Source: Rhodococcoides kyotonense
GTDB lineage: Bacteria > Actinomycetota > Actinomycetes > Mycobacteriales > Mycobacteriaceae
Reading direction: 5' to 3'
Assembly (NCBI RefSeq): GCF_900188125.1
Contig: NZ_FZOW01000027.1
Location: forward strand, 1 to 60,460
Length of the DNA stretch: 60,460 bases
Made by a program: the position numbers and the translations under genes. The notes under the pieces were generated by a model. The model was given only the letters and a program-made list of their open reading frames with translations. It was not told the DNA's origin and made no database searches. Below, piece after piece: positions 44,439 to 52,628 of the stretch (the first letter of the stretch is position 1; each line of letters begins with the position of its first letter).

Positions 44439-46586
44439 TTGAATGCTCGACGAGCCCGACAATCGACGGCGAAAGGGGTTCTGATCACAGCGGTTGCGGT
44501 GGCTTTGGTCGTCGGATGTTCGACGATCGAAACCGAACCCGAGGCGAATTCATCGGGGACTGAGTCGGAATTCTTCGACATCAACGAGGCGACAATCGCG
44601 TCCCTCACCGATGCAATGGAGTCAGGGACGCTGACTAGCGTGGAGCTGACTGCGATTTACCTGAATCGGATCGCGACGTACGACGCGGGGGGGATCAACC
44701 TGAACTCGGTCAACGTAATGAACGAGCAGGCACTCGACGATGCCGCGCGAATGGATGAACTCCGCGCTGAGGGAACGATTCTGGGCCCGATGCACGGAAT
44801 TCCCTTCACCGTCAAGGACAGTTACAAAGTCGACGGTCTCACTGTTGCTTCCGGTTCTCCTGCTTTCGCGGGGTTGCGGGCCGACGAGGACGCTTTCACC
44901 GTCGAGAAGATTCGCGAGGCGGGCGGGATCGTTCTCGGCAAGACCAACATGCCTCCGATGGCGAACGGCGGTATGCAGCGAGGGGAATACGGTCGAGCCG
45001 AAAGTCCCTACAGTAGCGAATATCTGACAGCAGCGTGGGGCTCAGGTTCGTCGAACGGGTCGGGAACGTCCACGGCTGCCAACTTCGCGACGTTCGGCAT
45101 GGGAGAGGAAACGGTCTCGTCGGGAAGGTCACCGGCCTCGAACAACGGTTTGGTCGCCTACACGCCCTCCCGCGGTGTCGTGTCGATCAGGGGTAACTGG
45201 CCGTTGTGGCCGACGAGGGACGTCGTTGTCCCGCATACCCGCAGTGTCGAAGACACCCTGGCGGTCCTCGATGTCGTCGCCTCTCGTGACGAGCGTCCTG
45301 AAGGTGATTTTTGGCTGACGCAGCCCTTCATCGAGATCCCGGACATCGACGACGTGCGGCCGGAGTCGTACGACGATCTGAAACAAACCGATTCGCTCGA
45401 GGGCAAGCGAATCGGCGTACCTCGGATGTATCTGAACAAAGACGACGAAAGCGAGACCCCGATCGCAACTCGTCAGTCGGTCATCGACCTGTGGGACAAC
45501 ACGGCGCAGGAGTTGTCGGAACTCGGAGCAGAAGTCGTCGAAGTCGATTTCCCGTTGGTAGAGAACTTTTTCGAGGATCGGCCCGGTGCCGAGAGTATGT
45601 ATACGCGAGGTTACGTCGCGGAGGAGTGGGAAGCGCTGGAGCGAGGCGATCTCGCGTCGTTCTGGATGGAGCAATTCCTGGCGAGCAACGAGGATCCCAG
45701 TTACACATCATTCGGTGATGTCGATCCGGCCACGATCTTCCCCAATCCCTCACGCCTTCCAGCCGATCCCGCAGCCACCACGAAGTCGTGGCAGACGCGG
45801 ATCGACGCGATCGTTGACCGGATGCCGGAAGACATCTTTACGATGGATGGATTGGGGGATGCGCTCGCCGGATACGACAGGACCAGGGAAGAGGACTTCG
45901 ACTCGTGGTTGGCGGCCAACGACCTCGATCTACTCGCTTTTCCCGCCGTGGCCGATATCGCGGCGCAAGACTCCGACATCAATATCGAGGCAAACGAGCA
46001 TGCCCAGTCTTACGGCGTGGGCCGTTCGGCGACCGATCATGTGATGCGCCAGTTCGGAATTCCAAGCGTGTCCGTTCCTATGGGGCTCGTGGACGACATT
46101 GACATGCCGATGAACGTGACGTTTGCGGGGCTGCCATACTCGGACAACGAACTGCTCTCGTATGCATTCGCGTACGAGCAGGCTACTCACCACCGTCCCT
46201 TGCCTGTGAGGACGCCTGCACTGGATACAGACCGAGTCGAGATCGTCGACGACGAAACTCGACGACCGGAGACGCGGCAGGACACCGATGCTCCGGAACT
46301 GTCTGTGGTAACCCGTGACGTCGACAGAGGCGGGCTGACGCCTCGCGTCGAGGTCACGGTGACCAGTAGTGACCCGTCGGGAATTGCCGATCTCTGGCTC
46401 ACCGCGAATGGTGATCGAATTTCACTGGTTGAGGCGAACCAGGGAACGTACGAGGCGACTGTCCTGTTAGATCGCTACACCTCCGCCGGTGATGCCGGCC
46501 CGGTAGACGGAATTCGGTTGGTCACGTTGTCCAAGGATCGTGCGGGCAATGCGTCGGCCGACACCAGAGTGTTGCCTACCCGATAG
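44439..46586 (+). CDS. Secreted lipoprotein amidase (amidase signature family)
   Basis: This is a 715-residue protein. The TTG at 44439 has GGGAG about 10 nt upstream and gives a clean signal peptide with lipidated Cys27 (VVGC); a longer frame from 44361 would bury it. The amidase signature domain spans about 45-600. Lys126 (VKDSYK), Ser204 (GSGSSNGSG) and Ser228 (GEETVSSGRSPAS) align with the Ser-cisSer-Lys triad, with 24 residues between the serines as in FAAH. The usual GGSSGG and GSDTGGS glycines are partly replaced. About 90 C-terminal residues form a beta-rich Ig-like domain (TVTSSDPSGIADLWLTANGD). It would hydrolyse amides at the cell surface; the partner permease is divergent. Confidence 0.88.
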   Translation: MNARRARQSTAKGVLITAVAVALVVGCSTIETEPEANSSGTESEFFDINEATIASLTDAMESGTLTSVELTAIYLNRIATYDAGGINLNSVNVMNEQALDDAARMDELRAEGTILGPMHGIPFTVKDSYKVDGLTVASGSPAFAGLRADEDAFTVEKIREAGGIVLGKTNMPPMANGGMQRGEYGRAESPYSSEYLTAAWGSGSSNGSGTSTAANFATFGMGEETVSSGRSPASNNGLVAYTPSRGVVSIRGNWPLWPTRDVVVPHTRSVEDTLAVLDVVASRDERPEGDFWLTQPFIEIPDIDDVRPESYDDLKQTDSLEGKRIGVPRMYLNKDDESETPIATRQSVIDLWDNTAQELSELGAEVVEVDFPLVENFFEDRPGAESMYTRGYVAEEWEALERGDLASFWMEQFLASNEDPSYTSFGDVDPATIFPNPSRLPADPAATTKSWQTRIDAIVDRMPEDIFTMDGLGDALAGYDRTREEDFDSWLAANDLDLLAFPAVADIAAQDSDINIEANEHAQSYGVGRSATDHVMRQFGIPSVSVPMGLVDDIDMPMNVTFAGLPYSDNELLSYAFAYEQATHHRPLPVRTPALDTDRVEIVDDETRRPETRQDTDAPELSVVTRDVDRGGLTPRVEVTVTSSDPSGIADLWLTANGDRISLVEANQGTYEATVLLDRYTSAGDAGPVDGIRLVTLSKDRAGNASADTRVLPTR

Positions 46587-46588
46587 AT

Positions 46589-46634
46589 TTCCGCCGTCCG
46601 TGTACGTAGTTCGGCGCGGAACCCGACGGCGGAA
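46589..46634 (+). terminator. Hairpin after the amidase gene
   Basis: An inverted repeat ttccgccgtc / gacggcggaa (10 bp, 26-nt loop) starts 3 nt after the stop codon. It is placed well for a terminator, but the loop is long and there is no T-run. The remaining 240 bp up to the ilvD remnant hold nothing I recognise. Confidence 0.45.
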
Positions 46635-46875
46635 GGTGCCCAATCTGCCACCCCAAGTTTCTTCGACGCGATCGGAATGAACGGGTTTTTTCCGGCCCTG
46701 TCGAGGAGTGGGTACGGAGCTTTCTGCAACATGCTCCTAGTGTCAGTAACCGAACTCACCGGCGGACGTACTCAGTTTGCATGTATGTCCCGCCGGTGAG
46801 TATTCGGTGCAGACACAACGATGCCCAGCGGGTGTCGGTTCGCTCCACTGTTCATCGGCGTCGCTATGGTCCGAC

Positions 46876-47620
46876 CTAGACGAGCATTGCACCGTTCGAC
46901 GCCGAGCCGACGAGCTTCGAGTACTTCGCCAACACCCCGCGCGTGTAGCGCGGAGGCAGCGGAGCCCAACCCTCTTTGCGCGCGTCGAGTTCCGCGTCGT
47001 CGACGAGTACGACGAAGGTGCCCTCGGCTACGTCGAGGCGAATCCGGTCACCGTCCCGAACGAACGCGATAGGCCCAGCGTCGACGACTTCCGGCGCTAC
47101 ATGCCCGACGCACAGTCCCGTTGTTCCACCCGAGAATCGGCCGTCGGTCAGGAGCAGAACATCCTTGCCGAGTCCCGCGCCCTTGGTCACGCCAGTGATG
47201 GCAAGCATCTCACGCATTCCCGGCCCGCCCTTGGGTCCTTCGTACCGGATGACGACGACGTCGCTCGCGGAGATGGTGCCGTACGTCCATCGCGGTACGT
47301 CCGATCTCGAAAACCCCTGCGGTGCAGGTGAACACGTCCGAACCGAATCCGACCGACTTGACGACGGCGATGGCGTTCTCGAATGCTTCCTTCGTCAGGA
47401 TGTCGCGCACGGTGATACCGCGTCGGAGCATCTCGACGACGGCCTCGCCGCTCGCATGTGCGAACTGGTCGCGTCGGAAATCAGGGTCGGGTGGAGATGC
47501 GCTGCAGAGCAACGACATTCCGATGGCTTCGGCCGCACTCGCCATCGTGGTGGCGGTGTACATGCCGCCGCACGCGCGTTCGCCGGGGCAGATGGCGCGT
47601 TCGATGGTGTCGACGTCGCC
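46876..47620 (-). pseudogene. ilvD: ilvD remnant, dihydroxyacid dehydratase, deleted and frameshifted
   Basis: Reading on the minus strand, the fragment begins in mid-protein (DVDTIERAICPGERACGG, then MYTATTMASAAEAIGMSLL and AFENAIAVVKSVG). It loses roughly 200 residues, shifts frame near 47285, and resumes with YGTISASDVVVIRYEGPKGG, LLLTDGRFSGGT and the natural C-terminus ending at 46876. All are unmistakable IlvD segments. The N-terminal 170 or so residues are missing; upstream it runs straight into an ndh remnant. The enzyme normally makes 2-keto acids in branched-chain amino acid synthesis. It cannot be functional here, so a working copy should lie elsewhere in the genome. Confidence 0.85.
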
Positions 47621-47624
47621 TGAT

Positions 47625-48113
47625 CAAGGGCGCCGATGATGCGGCCGCGGAGTTCGAGGGCGCCGTCGATGGTCTTCATTACGGGCGGCGTAATCGGCGA
47701 AGTGGTCGTTGCCGAAGTACGACCGAACTGCGCCTGCGGCGACGATGAGGCTGTCGTGGGCGGTTTCAGTGATGCGTTCACGAAATGGCTCGTCACGGTC
47801 TTGTTCGGAAGGTTGATGCTGCCGACCGTACCGAAGATGACCGAGGCGTTGGCTCAGTCCAGGAGGATCATTCGCGTCGAAGGCGCGATTTCTCCTTCGG
47901 AGAGAATGCCGGCGGCCACCTGGTAGAACAGTGGATGGAAGAGGTGGTGGGTGGTGGTATTCGCGATCAGGGTGACGTCAACGTTGGCCGTGCGGGGCTG
48001 TTCGCGGCGAACAGGAATCCGAACCCGGAGCCGATGACGACGACGTGATGCGGGTGCACCCGTTGCGCGAGTGCCGTGGTGAGTTCTTGGATATTGGCCA
48101 GGGAACCCTCCAT
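47625..48113 (-). pseudogene. ndh: ndh remnant, type II NADH dehydrogenase N-terminal part, multiply frameshifted
   Basis: Reading on the minus strand, in three successive frames, are the FAD-binding start HPHHVVVIGSGFGFLFAAN, then VDVTLIANTTTHHLFHPL, YQVAAGILSEGEIAPSTR, NKTVTS, then DSLIVAAGAVRSYFGNDHFA, and finally MKTIDGALELRGRI. This is the order in mycobacterial-type NDH-2. At least three frameshifts and one in-frame stop are needed to read it. After about 170 residues it is cut off and joined near 47620-47628 to the ilvD remnant. It is a clear pseudogene. Confidence 0.85.
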
Positions 48114-48184
48114 TAGAAAGTAGCGGTCGACGGACCCGTCTTTCAGACACCATCGAGCGAGCATCCAGCGTCAACACACCGGAC

Positions 48185-48490
48185 TCATTGGTTACCGGAG
48201 GTTTTCCAGGCTGTCTCCCGTTGAGCTCTGTGATAATCGGCTCGTTCTGACTGGGTCATTCCACCCCACACGCCGTACGGCTCAAGGGTTTTGAGTGCGT
48301 AGGCGCGACACTGCGTAAGGACGGGGCATCCTCTGCAAATTGCTTTGGCTACTTGTTCCCTGCGGATCCGGGCGTGGCCGCGTTCGTCGGAGGGGTGAAA
48401 AAACTGAGAGGAACTGTGGCCGCGGCACTTTCCATGCAGTTGCCAGTCCCACTCTTCTGCTACGGCAGGAGGTAGCCAGGCGGTTTTCAT
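48185..48490 (-). CDS. WhiB-family iron-sulfur regulator, second copy
   Basis: This is a 101-residue WhiB-like protein. The cluster cysteines are Cys22, Cys52, Cys55 and Cys61, with GVWGG at 73-77 and a basic stretch GHARIRREQVAKA between them. ATG 48490 gives the normal WhiB length; upstream extension is not family-like and no strong ribosome site is seen. It is flanked by the ndh remnant downstream and an unusual double palindrome upstream. The paralogue at 34726 shares the WDWQL entry motif but is otherwise divergent. It appears intact despite lying next to decayed genes. Confidence 0.88.
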   Translation of the reverse strand: MKTAWLPPAVAEEWDWQLHGKCRGHSSSQFFHPSDERGHARIRREQVAKAICRGCPVLTQCRAYALKTLEPYGVWGGMTQSERADYHRAQRETAWKTSGNQ

Positions 48491-48723
48491 CGGAACGTCT
48501 CGGACTCTCACTTGTTTTCCGTTCGGGTGTAGGTCAGGCCAGACCGGCTGCAGTCGTGGTGAGCGCGGACACGACCGCCAGTCCACGCGGTTCACCGGTG
48601 ATCGGAGCGACACGGAAGCCGTAGTCCTGCAGCACACCGAGCGCCGTGGTCCGCATGTGTAGTTCGGGCATGCCATCCGCATTCGACGCTGGTTACGCAG
48701 GAGGGTGCCAAAGCCGTAAGAAG
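48491..48723. other. Intergenic region upstream of the second whiB
   Basis: About 230 bp with no supported gene. It probably holds the whiB promoter on the minus strand, but no convincing -35/-10 pair was found. Confidence 0.4.
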
Positions 48724-48787
48724 TGAACTTCCCCCAACCGACAGTAGGTGGCTATCGGTTGGGGGAAGTTCAATAGCCACCTACTGT
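48724..48787 (-). repeat. Two interlocked perfect inverted repeats (alternative hairpins)
   Basis: Arm A (48724-48740, gaacttcccccaaccga) pairs perfectly with 48754-48770 (17 bp, 13-nt loop). Arm B (48739-48754) pairs perfectly with 48772-48787 (16 bp, 17-nt loop). The order is A-B-A'-B', so each stem uses the other's loop and only one can form fully. It starts 20 nt after the stop of the minus-strand MHS symporter gene, so at least one stem may act as its terminator. The arrangement resembles a terminator/antiterminator pair, but no leader peptide or known aptamer is seen. Confidence 0.85.
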
Positions 48788-48806
48788 CATGTACAGCTGA
48801 CGCCGC

Positions 48807-50144
48807 TCAGTCGCCGCTGCTTTCCCCCGCTTTCAGGATCGAGGGTTCGGCAGTTCGAACCGGCGATTGGGCTTTACCGGCCTTCCAGATCGTCAGGACC
48901 GCCAGCAATCCGATAACACTCGTCGTCAACACGAAGAAGTAAGGGGACCGGAGGTTGTCGGTCTGGTCGACGAGCCAGGTTGCGATGAACGGGGCGGTGC
49001 CGCCTGCGATCACCACTGAAATGTTCGTCGCTAGGGCGGTACCGGTGTAACGCACCTCGTCGTCGAACAGCTGCGGAGTGATGGTGTACGACGCAACCTG
49101 CAGGAACGCCATGTTGACCATGATCAGTCCGTACCCGACAGCAGCGATAGCCAAGTTGTGCAGATCCATCAGCACGAGGGCGGGGTACGTGGTGATCGCG
49201 TAGCCCGCGAGACCGATCGTGGCGACCTTCGTCGTGCCGATCCGGTCGGCCAAGCGCCCTGTGAACGGCATCAGTAGAACAGCGAAGACTGTGACTCCGG
49301 CAGTGATCCAGTAAATCGGAGCTCGTGGGTAGCCGAGGTTCGTCACCAGGTAGATCGCGATGAACGTCGAGCCGATGTAGGCCGCACCCTGGACCCCGAT
49401 GCCCAGCGAAATCGCCTGCATAAGCGGTTTCGGGTAGGACTTGAGTGCCGAGACAAGCGGGAAGCCCTCGCTCGACTTGGACACGTTGTGGTCGATGTCG
49501 GGCAGGCTGCGTCGTGCGAAGTAGCACATGACGGTCAAGGGCAGTGCGATCAGGAACGGGATACGCCATCCCCAGTCGCTGAGCTGATCCGCGGCGAGCA
49601 CTCCGGAGACGATACCGACCGTTGCCGACGCGATGGCGAATCCACCGTTGGTTCCCATCGGAACGAACGCTGCGTAACGCGACTTCTGCCCGCGCGGTGC
49701 TGCTTCGGCGATGACCGTTGCTGCACCACCGACTTCGCCGCCGGCGAAGAAGCCTTGTGCCACGCGGACGATGAACAACAGAATCGGCGCGAATACACCG
49801 ACGGTCGCATACGTCGGTAGTAGACCGATGGCGGTACTGGCGATGCCGATTCCGATAATGGTGACCATCAGAGCGCGACGTCGTCCGTACTTGTCGCCCA
49901 TCCAACCGAAGTAGATGCCGCCGAGTGGACGGATCACGTAGGACAGTGCGAACAGGGCCAACGTGTACAGGAGTGCCGCGACGGGATCCTCGTCGGGGAA
50001 GAACAACGGCGCGATGATCGATGCGACATAGCCGTACAGGGCGTAGTCGTAGTACTCGATCAAGGTGCCGAGGCCGCCGGCGACGACGACACGGCGCATG
50101 CCGGCCTTGTCCTTCACCGTCGGTTCGATGTCACGAATACTCAT
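48807..50144 (-). CDS. MFS transporter, metabolite:H+ symporter (MHS/ShiA-like) type
   Basis: This is a 445-residue MFS carrier with 12 helices of the MHS branch. It shows GTLIEYYDYALYG at the N-terminus, FGWMGDKYGRRRAL in the helix 2-3 loop, GFFAGGEVGGAATVIAEAAP in helix 4-5, and GRLADRIGTTKVA in the second half. AGGAGG lies 8 nt before the ATG. Relatives import proton-coupled organic acids such as shikimate, citrate or alpha-ketoglutarate. It is the last gene of the acid-sugar/CoA operon, 94 bp after the DenD-like gene, and probably imports the operon's substrate. Confidence 0.9.
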   Translation of the reverse strand: MSIRDIEPTVKDKAGMRRVVVAGGLGTLIEYYDYALYGYVASIIAPLFFPDEDPVAALLYTLALFALSYVIRPLGGIYFGWMGDKYGRRRALMVTIIGIGIASTAIGLLPTYATVGVFAPILLFIVRVAQGFFAGGEVGGAATVIAEAAPRGQKSRYAAFVPMGTNGGFAIASATVGIVSGVLAADQLSDWGWRIPFLIALPLTVMCYFARRSLPDIDHNVSKSSEGFPLVSALKSYPKPLMQAISLGIGVQGAAYIGSTFIAIYLVTNLGYPRAPIYWITAGVTVFAVLLMPFTGRLADRIGTTKVATIGLAGYAITTYPALVLMDLHNLAIAAVGYGLIMVNMAFLQVASYTITPQLFDDEVRYTGTALATNISVVIAGGTAPFIATWLVDQTDNLRSPYFFVLTTSVIGLLAVLTIWKAGKAQSPVRTAEPSILKAGESSGD

Positions 50145-50238
50145 CGGATCGTCCTCCTGTTCTGGTGTTCGTGCGTGGACATATGTACTCCTCGGTGCTG
50201 TTCGGGGTGAGCGGATCTCGGGGTGCCGGGTTCATCGG

Positions 50239-51219
50239 TCAGTCGACGAAGTCGGCGATGTACTCGCGAACGATGCCTTCGAACGACTGCTCGGCTTCGA
50301 GCCCGAGCGCGCTGGCACGTGGGGTGACGAAGCGGGAAGGCCACTTTCCAACGATGTCGGTGACGGCAGAGTCCTCGCCCCACGCGATGAGGTCGCTCGT
50401 GGCCTTGCCGGTGACCAGATCGAGTGCCTTCGCCATCTCTGCGGGCGTGGTGGTGAGGGCAGGAAGGTTCATCGCGGTGCGGCTGCCCCACGCGTCGTCG
50501 TCTACGCTCGCGGCGCGAACGAGCCCGTCGACGGTGCGACGTGGCGACGACAGTGCGATGGGGAAGTCGGGCGGAATCGGGCAGGTGGCCTTCTCTCCCG
50601 CGATCGGCTCCCTGATGATTCCCGACATGAAGCTCGACGCCGCGGCATTCGGCTTGCCGGGACGAACCGACACCGTCATCAGCCGAACGGTGCGACCTCT
50701 CGCGTAGCCCTTACGCGTGTAGTCGGCGACCAACTGCTCACCGATGAACTTCTGGATGCCGTAGCTGGACTGCGGGCGCGGCAACGTGTCGTCGTCGACC
50801 GTGCCGATGGCGCCGACGTACGGGTCGATACCGAACACAGCGAGCGAACTCGAGAACACCACAACGGGCGGAACCTGTTGTCCACGTGCGTGATCGAGAA
50901 GCTTTCGTGTGCCGTCCAGGTTGGTGCGCATGCCAAGATCGAAATCGGCTTCGGCAGCGCCGCTGACGACGCCGGCGAGGTGGAAGATCGCGTCGCAGTC
51001 GCCGAGGTCGGCGATGCCGGTGTCGAGATCGCCGACGATGACGCTTACGCGCGGGTCGCTCTTCAGTGATTCGAGGGGCTCGACGAGATCGACGAGGACG
51101 AGTTCGGTTACGTCGGCTGGGGCCGCTCCGCCCACGGAGATCGGGGCTGCGAGCAGACGTTGTGCGAGCAGTGTGCCGAGAAAGCCTGCGCCGCCGGTGA
51201 TTGCGATACGGGTGGTCAT
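50239..51219 (-). CDS. denD: NAD-dependent epimerase/dehydratase family, DenD-like acid-sugar dehydrogenase
   Basis: This is a 326-residue extended short-chain dehydrogenase. The Rossmann motif is TGGAGFLG near residue 7, and the catalytic serine lies in VVFSSSLAVFG with the pair YGIQK (Tyr-x3-Lys). It resembles D-erythronate 2-dehydrogenase (DenD), which oxidises a four-carbon acid sugar with NAD. The ATG at 51219 overlaps the kinase stop by 4 bp (ATGA). A DenD next to a four-carbon acid sugar kinase is the known core of erythronate/threonate catabolism. The symbol is by similarity; the real substrate may differ given the CoA genes in the operon. Confidence 0.82.
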   Translation of the reverse strand: MTTRIAITGGAGFLGTLLAQRLLAAPISVGGAAPADVTELVLVDLVEPLESLKSDPRVSVIVGDLDTGIADLGDCDAIFHLAGVVSGAAEADFDLGMRTNLDGTRKLLDHARGQQVPPVVVFSSSLAVFGIDPYVGAIGTVDDDTLPRPQSSYGIQKFIGEQLVADYTRKGYARGRTVRLMTVSVRPGKPNAAASSFMSGIIREPIAGEKATCPIPPDFPIALSSPRRTVDGLVRAASVDDDAWGSRTAMNLPALTTTPAEMAKALDLVTGKATSDLIAWGEDSAVTDIVGKWPSRFVTPRASALGLEAEQSFEGIVREYIADFVD

Positions 51220-52628
51220 GAGAGCTCCAGTCTGTCGACGACGTCGGCGAGAGAGTTGTCGTCGCCGACGTTGCCGGCGAAGACGATGTACGGAAGCCCG
51301 GCTGCGTTGCCGCCGACCGGTTCCCACAGCGAGACGATTCCGGGAAGCAGTGAGCCTCGAATCCAGGAACGAGTGATTCCGAGTCCCTTGGTCGCGGTAT
51401 CGGCGGAGGTGATGCCGCCCTTCGCGATCACGTACGACGGTCGGTTCAGCTCGACCACCCGGTTGACTACGTGCGACAGTGCGGCACTCACCGTGCGGGC
51501 GATGTCGAGGCTCGCGTCCCGGTCTGCACCGGTCACGAGCGTCCGAGATGTGCTGACCACCACGAGCGAATCCTTCAGCGCCGCAGCCGCATCAGCGACC
51601 GTGGCGTCGAGGTGCGCGGTGTTACGGGTTGGATCGAGAACTGCTTCGACATCCAGTTCGACGCGGACCAACTCGCGACGGTCGGAGAGTGCGGCGAGCT
51701 GTCGGCTCGTGAGGCCGACGTGTGAGCCGACGACGATGAGTCCGTGTGTGTCCCGTGACACCAGCGACTCGAGGGTCGCGTCGTCGATCGGTTGTGCCGC
51801 TTCCTGACCGACGCGTGCGCGCACGAAGGATGGTCCGATGCGGTAGACGAACGAAGAACCGGCTTTTTCGGCGGCGACGACGGCCAGAGATACGGCACGA
51901 AGGTCGTCGTCGGTGACCGCGTCGAGTACGACGATCTGGCCGTTCCGTGCCTCGGCAACACGAGAGGCGATCGATTCGGTTGTTCCGCTCCGGATTTCGT
52001 CGATACCCAATTCGAGTACGTCTTCGGCGGAGATCGCGCCCTGGCTCTTCTCTACGGCCCAGTCACGCAGTCGGGACGACGAGTATCCGAACGTTGCGTC
52101 GCGTGCGAACTCGGTGTCCGCCACCGGAATCAAACCGTCGGCGGACGTGACCACGTGTGTGCCGTCGATCGTGTATCGGCCGACATCGATGTAGGCGGGC
52201 GAGAGCAGAACGCCGTCGATCGCCTTGCCTGCGTCTGCGACGACCCGTCCGATGACATCGGTTTCGAGGGGAAAGTGTCCACGAAGAGTGGAGTCGCTGC
52301 GGCTCGCGAAAGCCAAGTCGACATTTTCGTGTGCGGCGGCTTCGAGGGACGCACGCACGATCTCTTCGTTGAGCTGGGCAGCCTCGGACGGGTCGAGGCT
52401 ACGGCTGTTGGTGAGGACGAAGAAACCGGGAGTGTTCTGCTGGAGGGCCCAGCGGATGTCGTCGACAGCCCACGTTGTGAGGACGGGGAGGTCCCGCACC
52501 GTCTGGGTGCCGGTCGGATCGTCATCGAGGACGACGACCCGACGGCCACCCACCGAGGCGTCCCGGACATCGCTGCCGGACACCGAGCGGACCGGCGGCA
52601 ACGTCCGAGGGGAGAAGGACGTTGTCAC
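51216..52628 (-). CDS. Four-carbon acid sugar kinase (DUF1537 / OtnK-DtnK family)
   Basis: This is a 470-residue kinase. The N-terminal domain has the substrate-binding LDDDPTGTQTV near residue 34 and SRSDSTLRGHFPLE. The C-terminal nucleotide-binding domain has VIAKGGITSADTATKGLG and PVGGNAAGLPYIVFAGNVGD. Relatives phosphorylate 3-ketotetronate or threonate, preparing it for decarboxylation or aldol cleavage. It starts with GTG at 52628, overlapping the DUF993 stop, and its own stop overlaps denD. It probably acts directly after the DenD-like oxidation. Confidence 0.88.
   Translation of the reverse strand: MTTSFSPRTLPPVRSVSGSDVRDASVGGRRVVVLDDDPTGTQTVRDLPVLTTWAVDDIRWALQQNTPGFFVLTNSRSLDPSEAAQLNEEIVRASLEAAAHENVDLAFASRSDSTLRGHFPLETDVIGRVVADAGKAIDGVLLSPAYIDVGRYTIDGTHVVTSADGLIPVADTEFARDATFGYSSSRLRDWAVEKSQGAISAEDVLELGIDEIRSGTTESIASRVAEARNGQIVVLDAVTDDDLRAVSLAVVAAEKAGSSFVYRIGPSFVRARVGQEAAQPIDDATLESLVSRDTHGLIVVGSHVGLTSRQLAALSDRRELVRVELDVEAVLDPTRNTAHLDATVADAAAALKDSLVVVSTSRTLVTGADRDASLDIARTVSAALSHVVNRVVELNRPSYVIAKGGITSADTATKGLGITRSWIRGSLLPGIVSLWEPVGGNAAGLPYIVFAGNVGDDNSLADVVDRLELS

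Noticed and set aside
46876..48177. Reading the ilvD and ndh fragments as sequencing errors in intact genes
   Set aside because: Large internal and terminal deletions and a junction between two unrelated genes cannot be explained by single-base errors.
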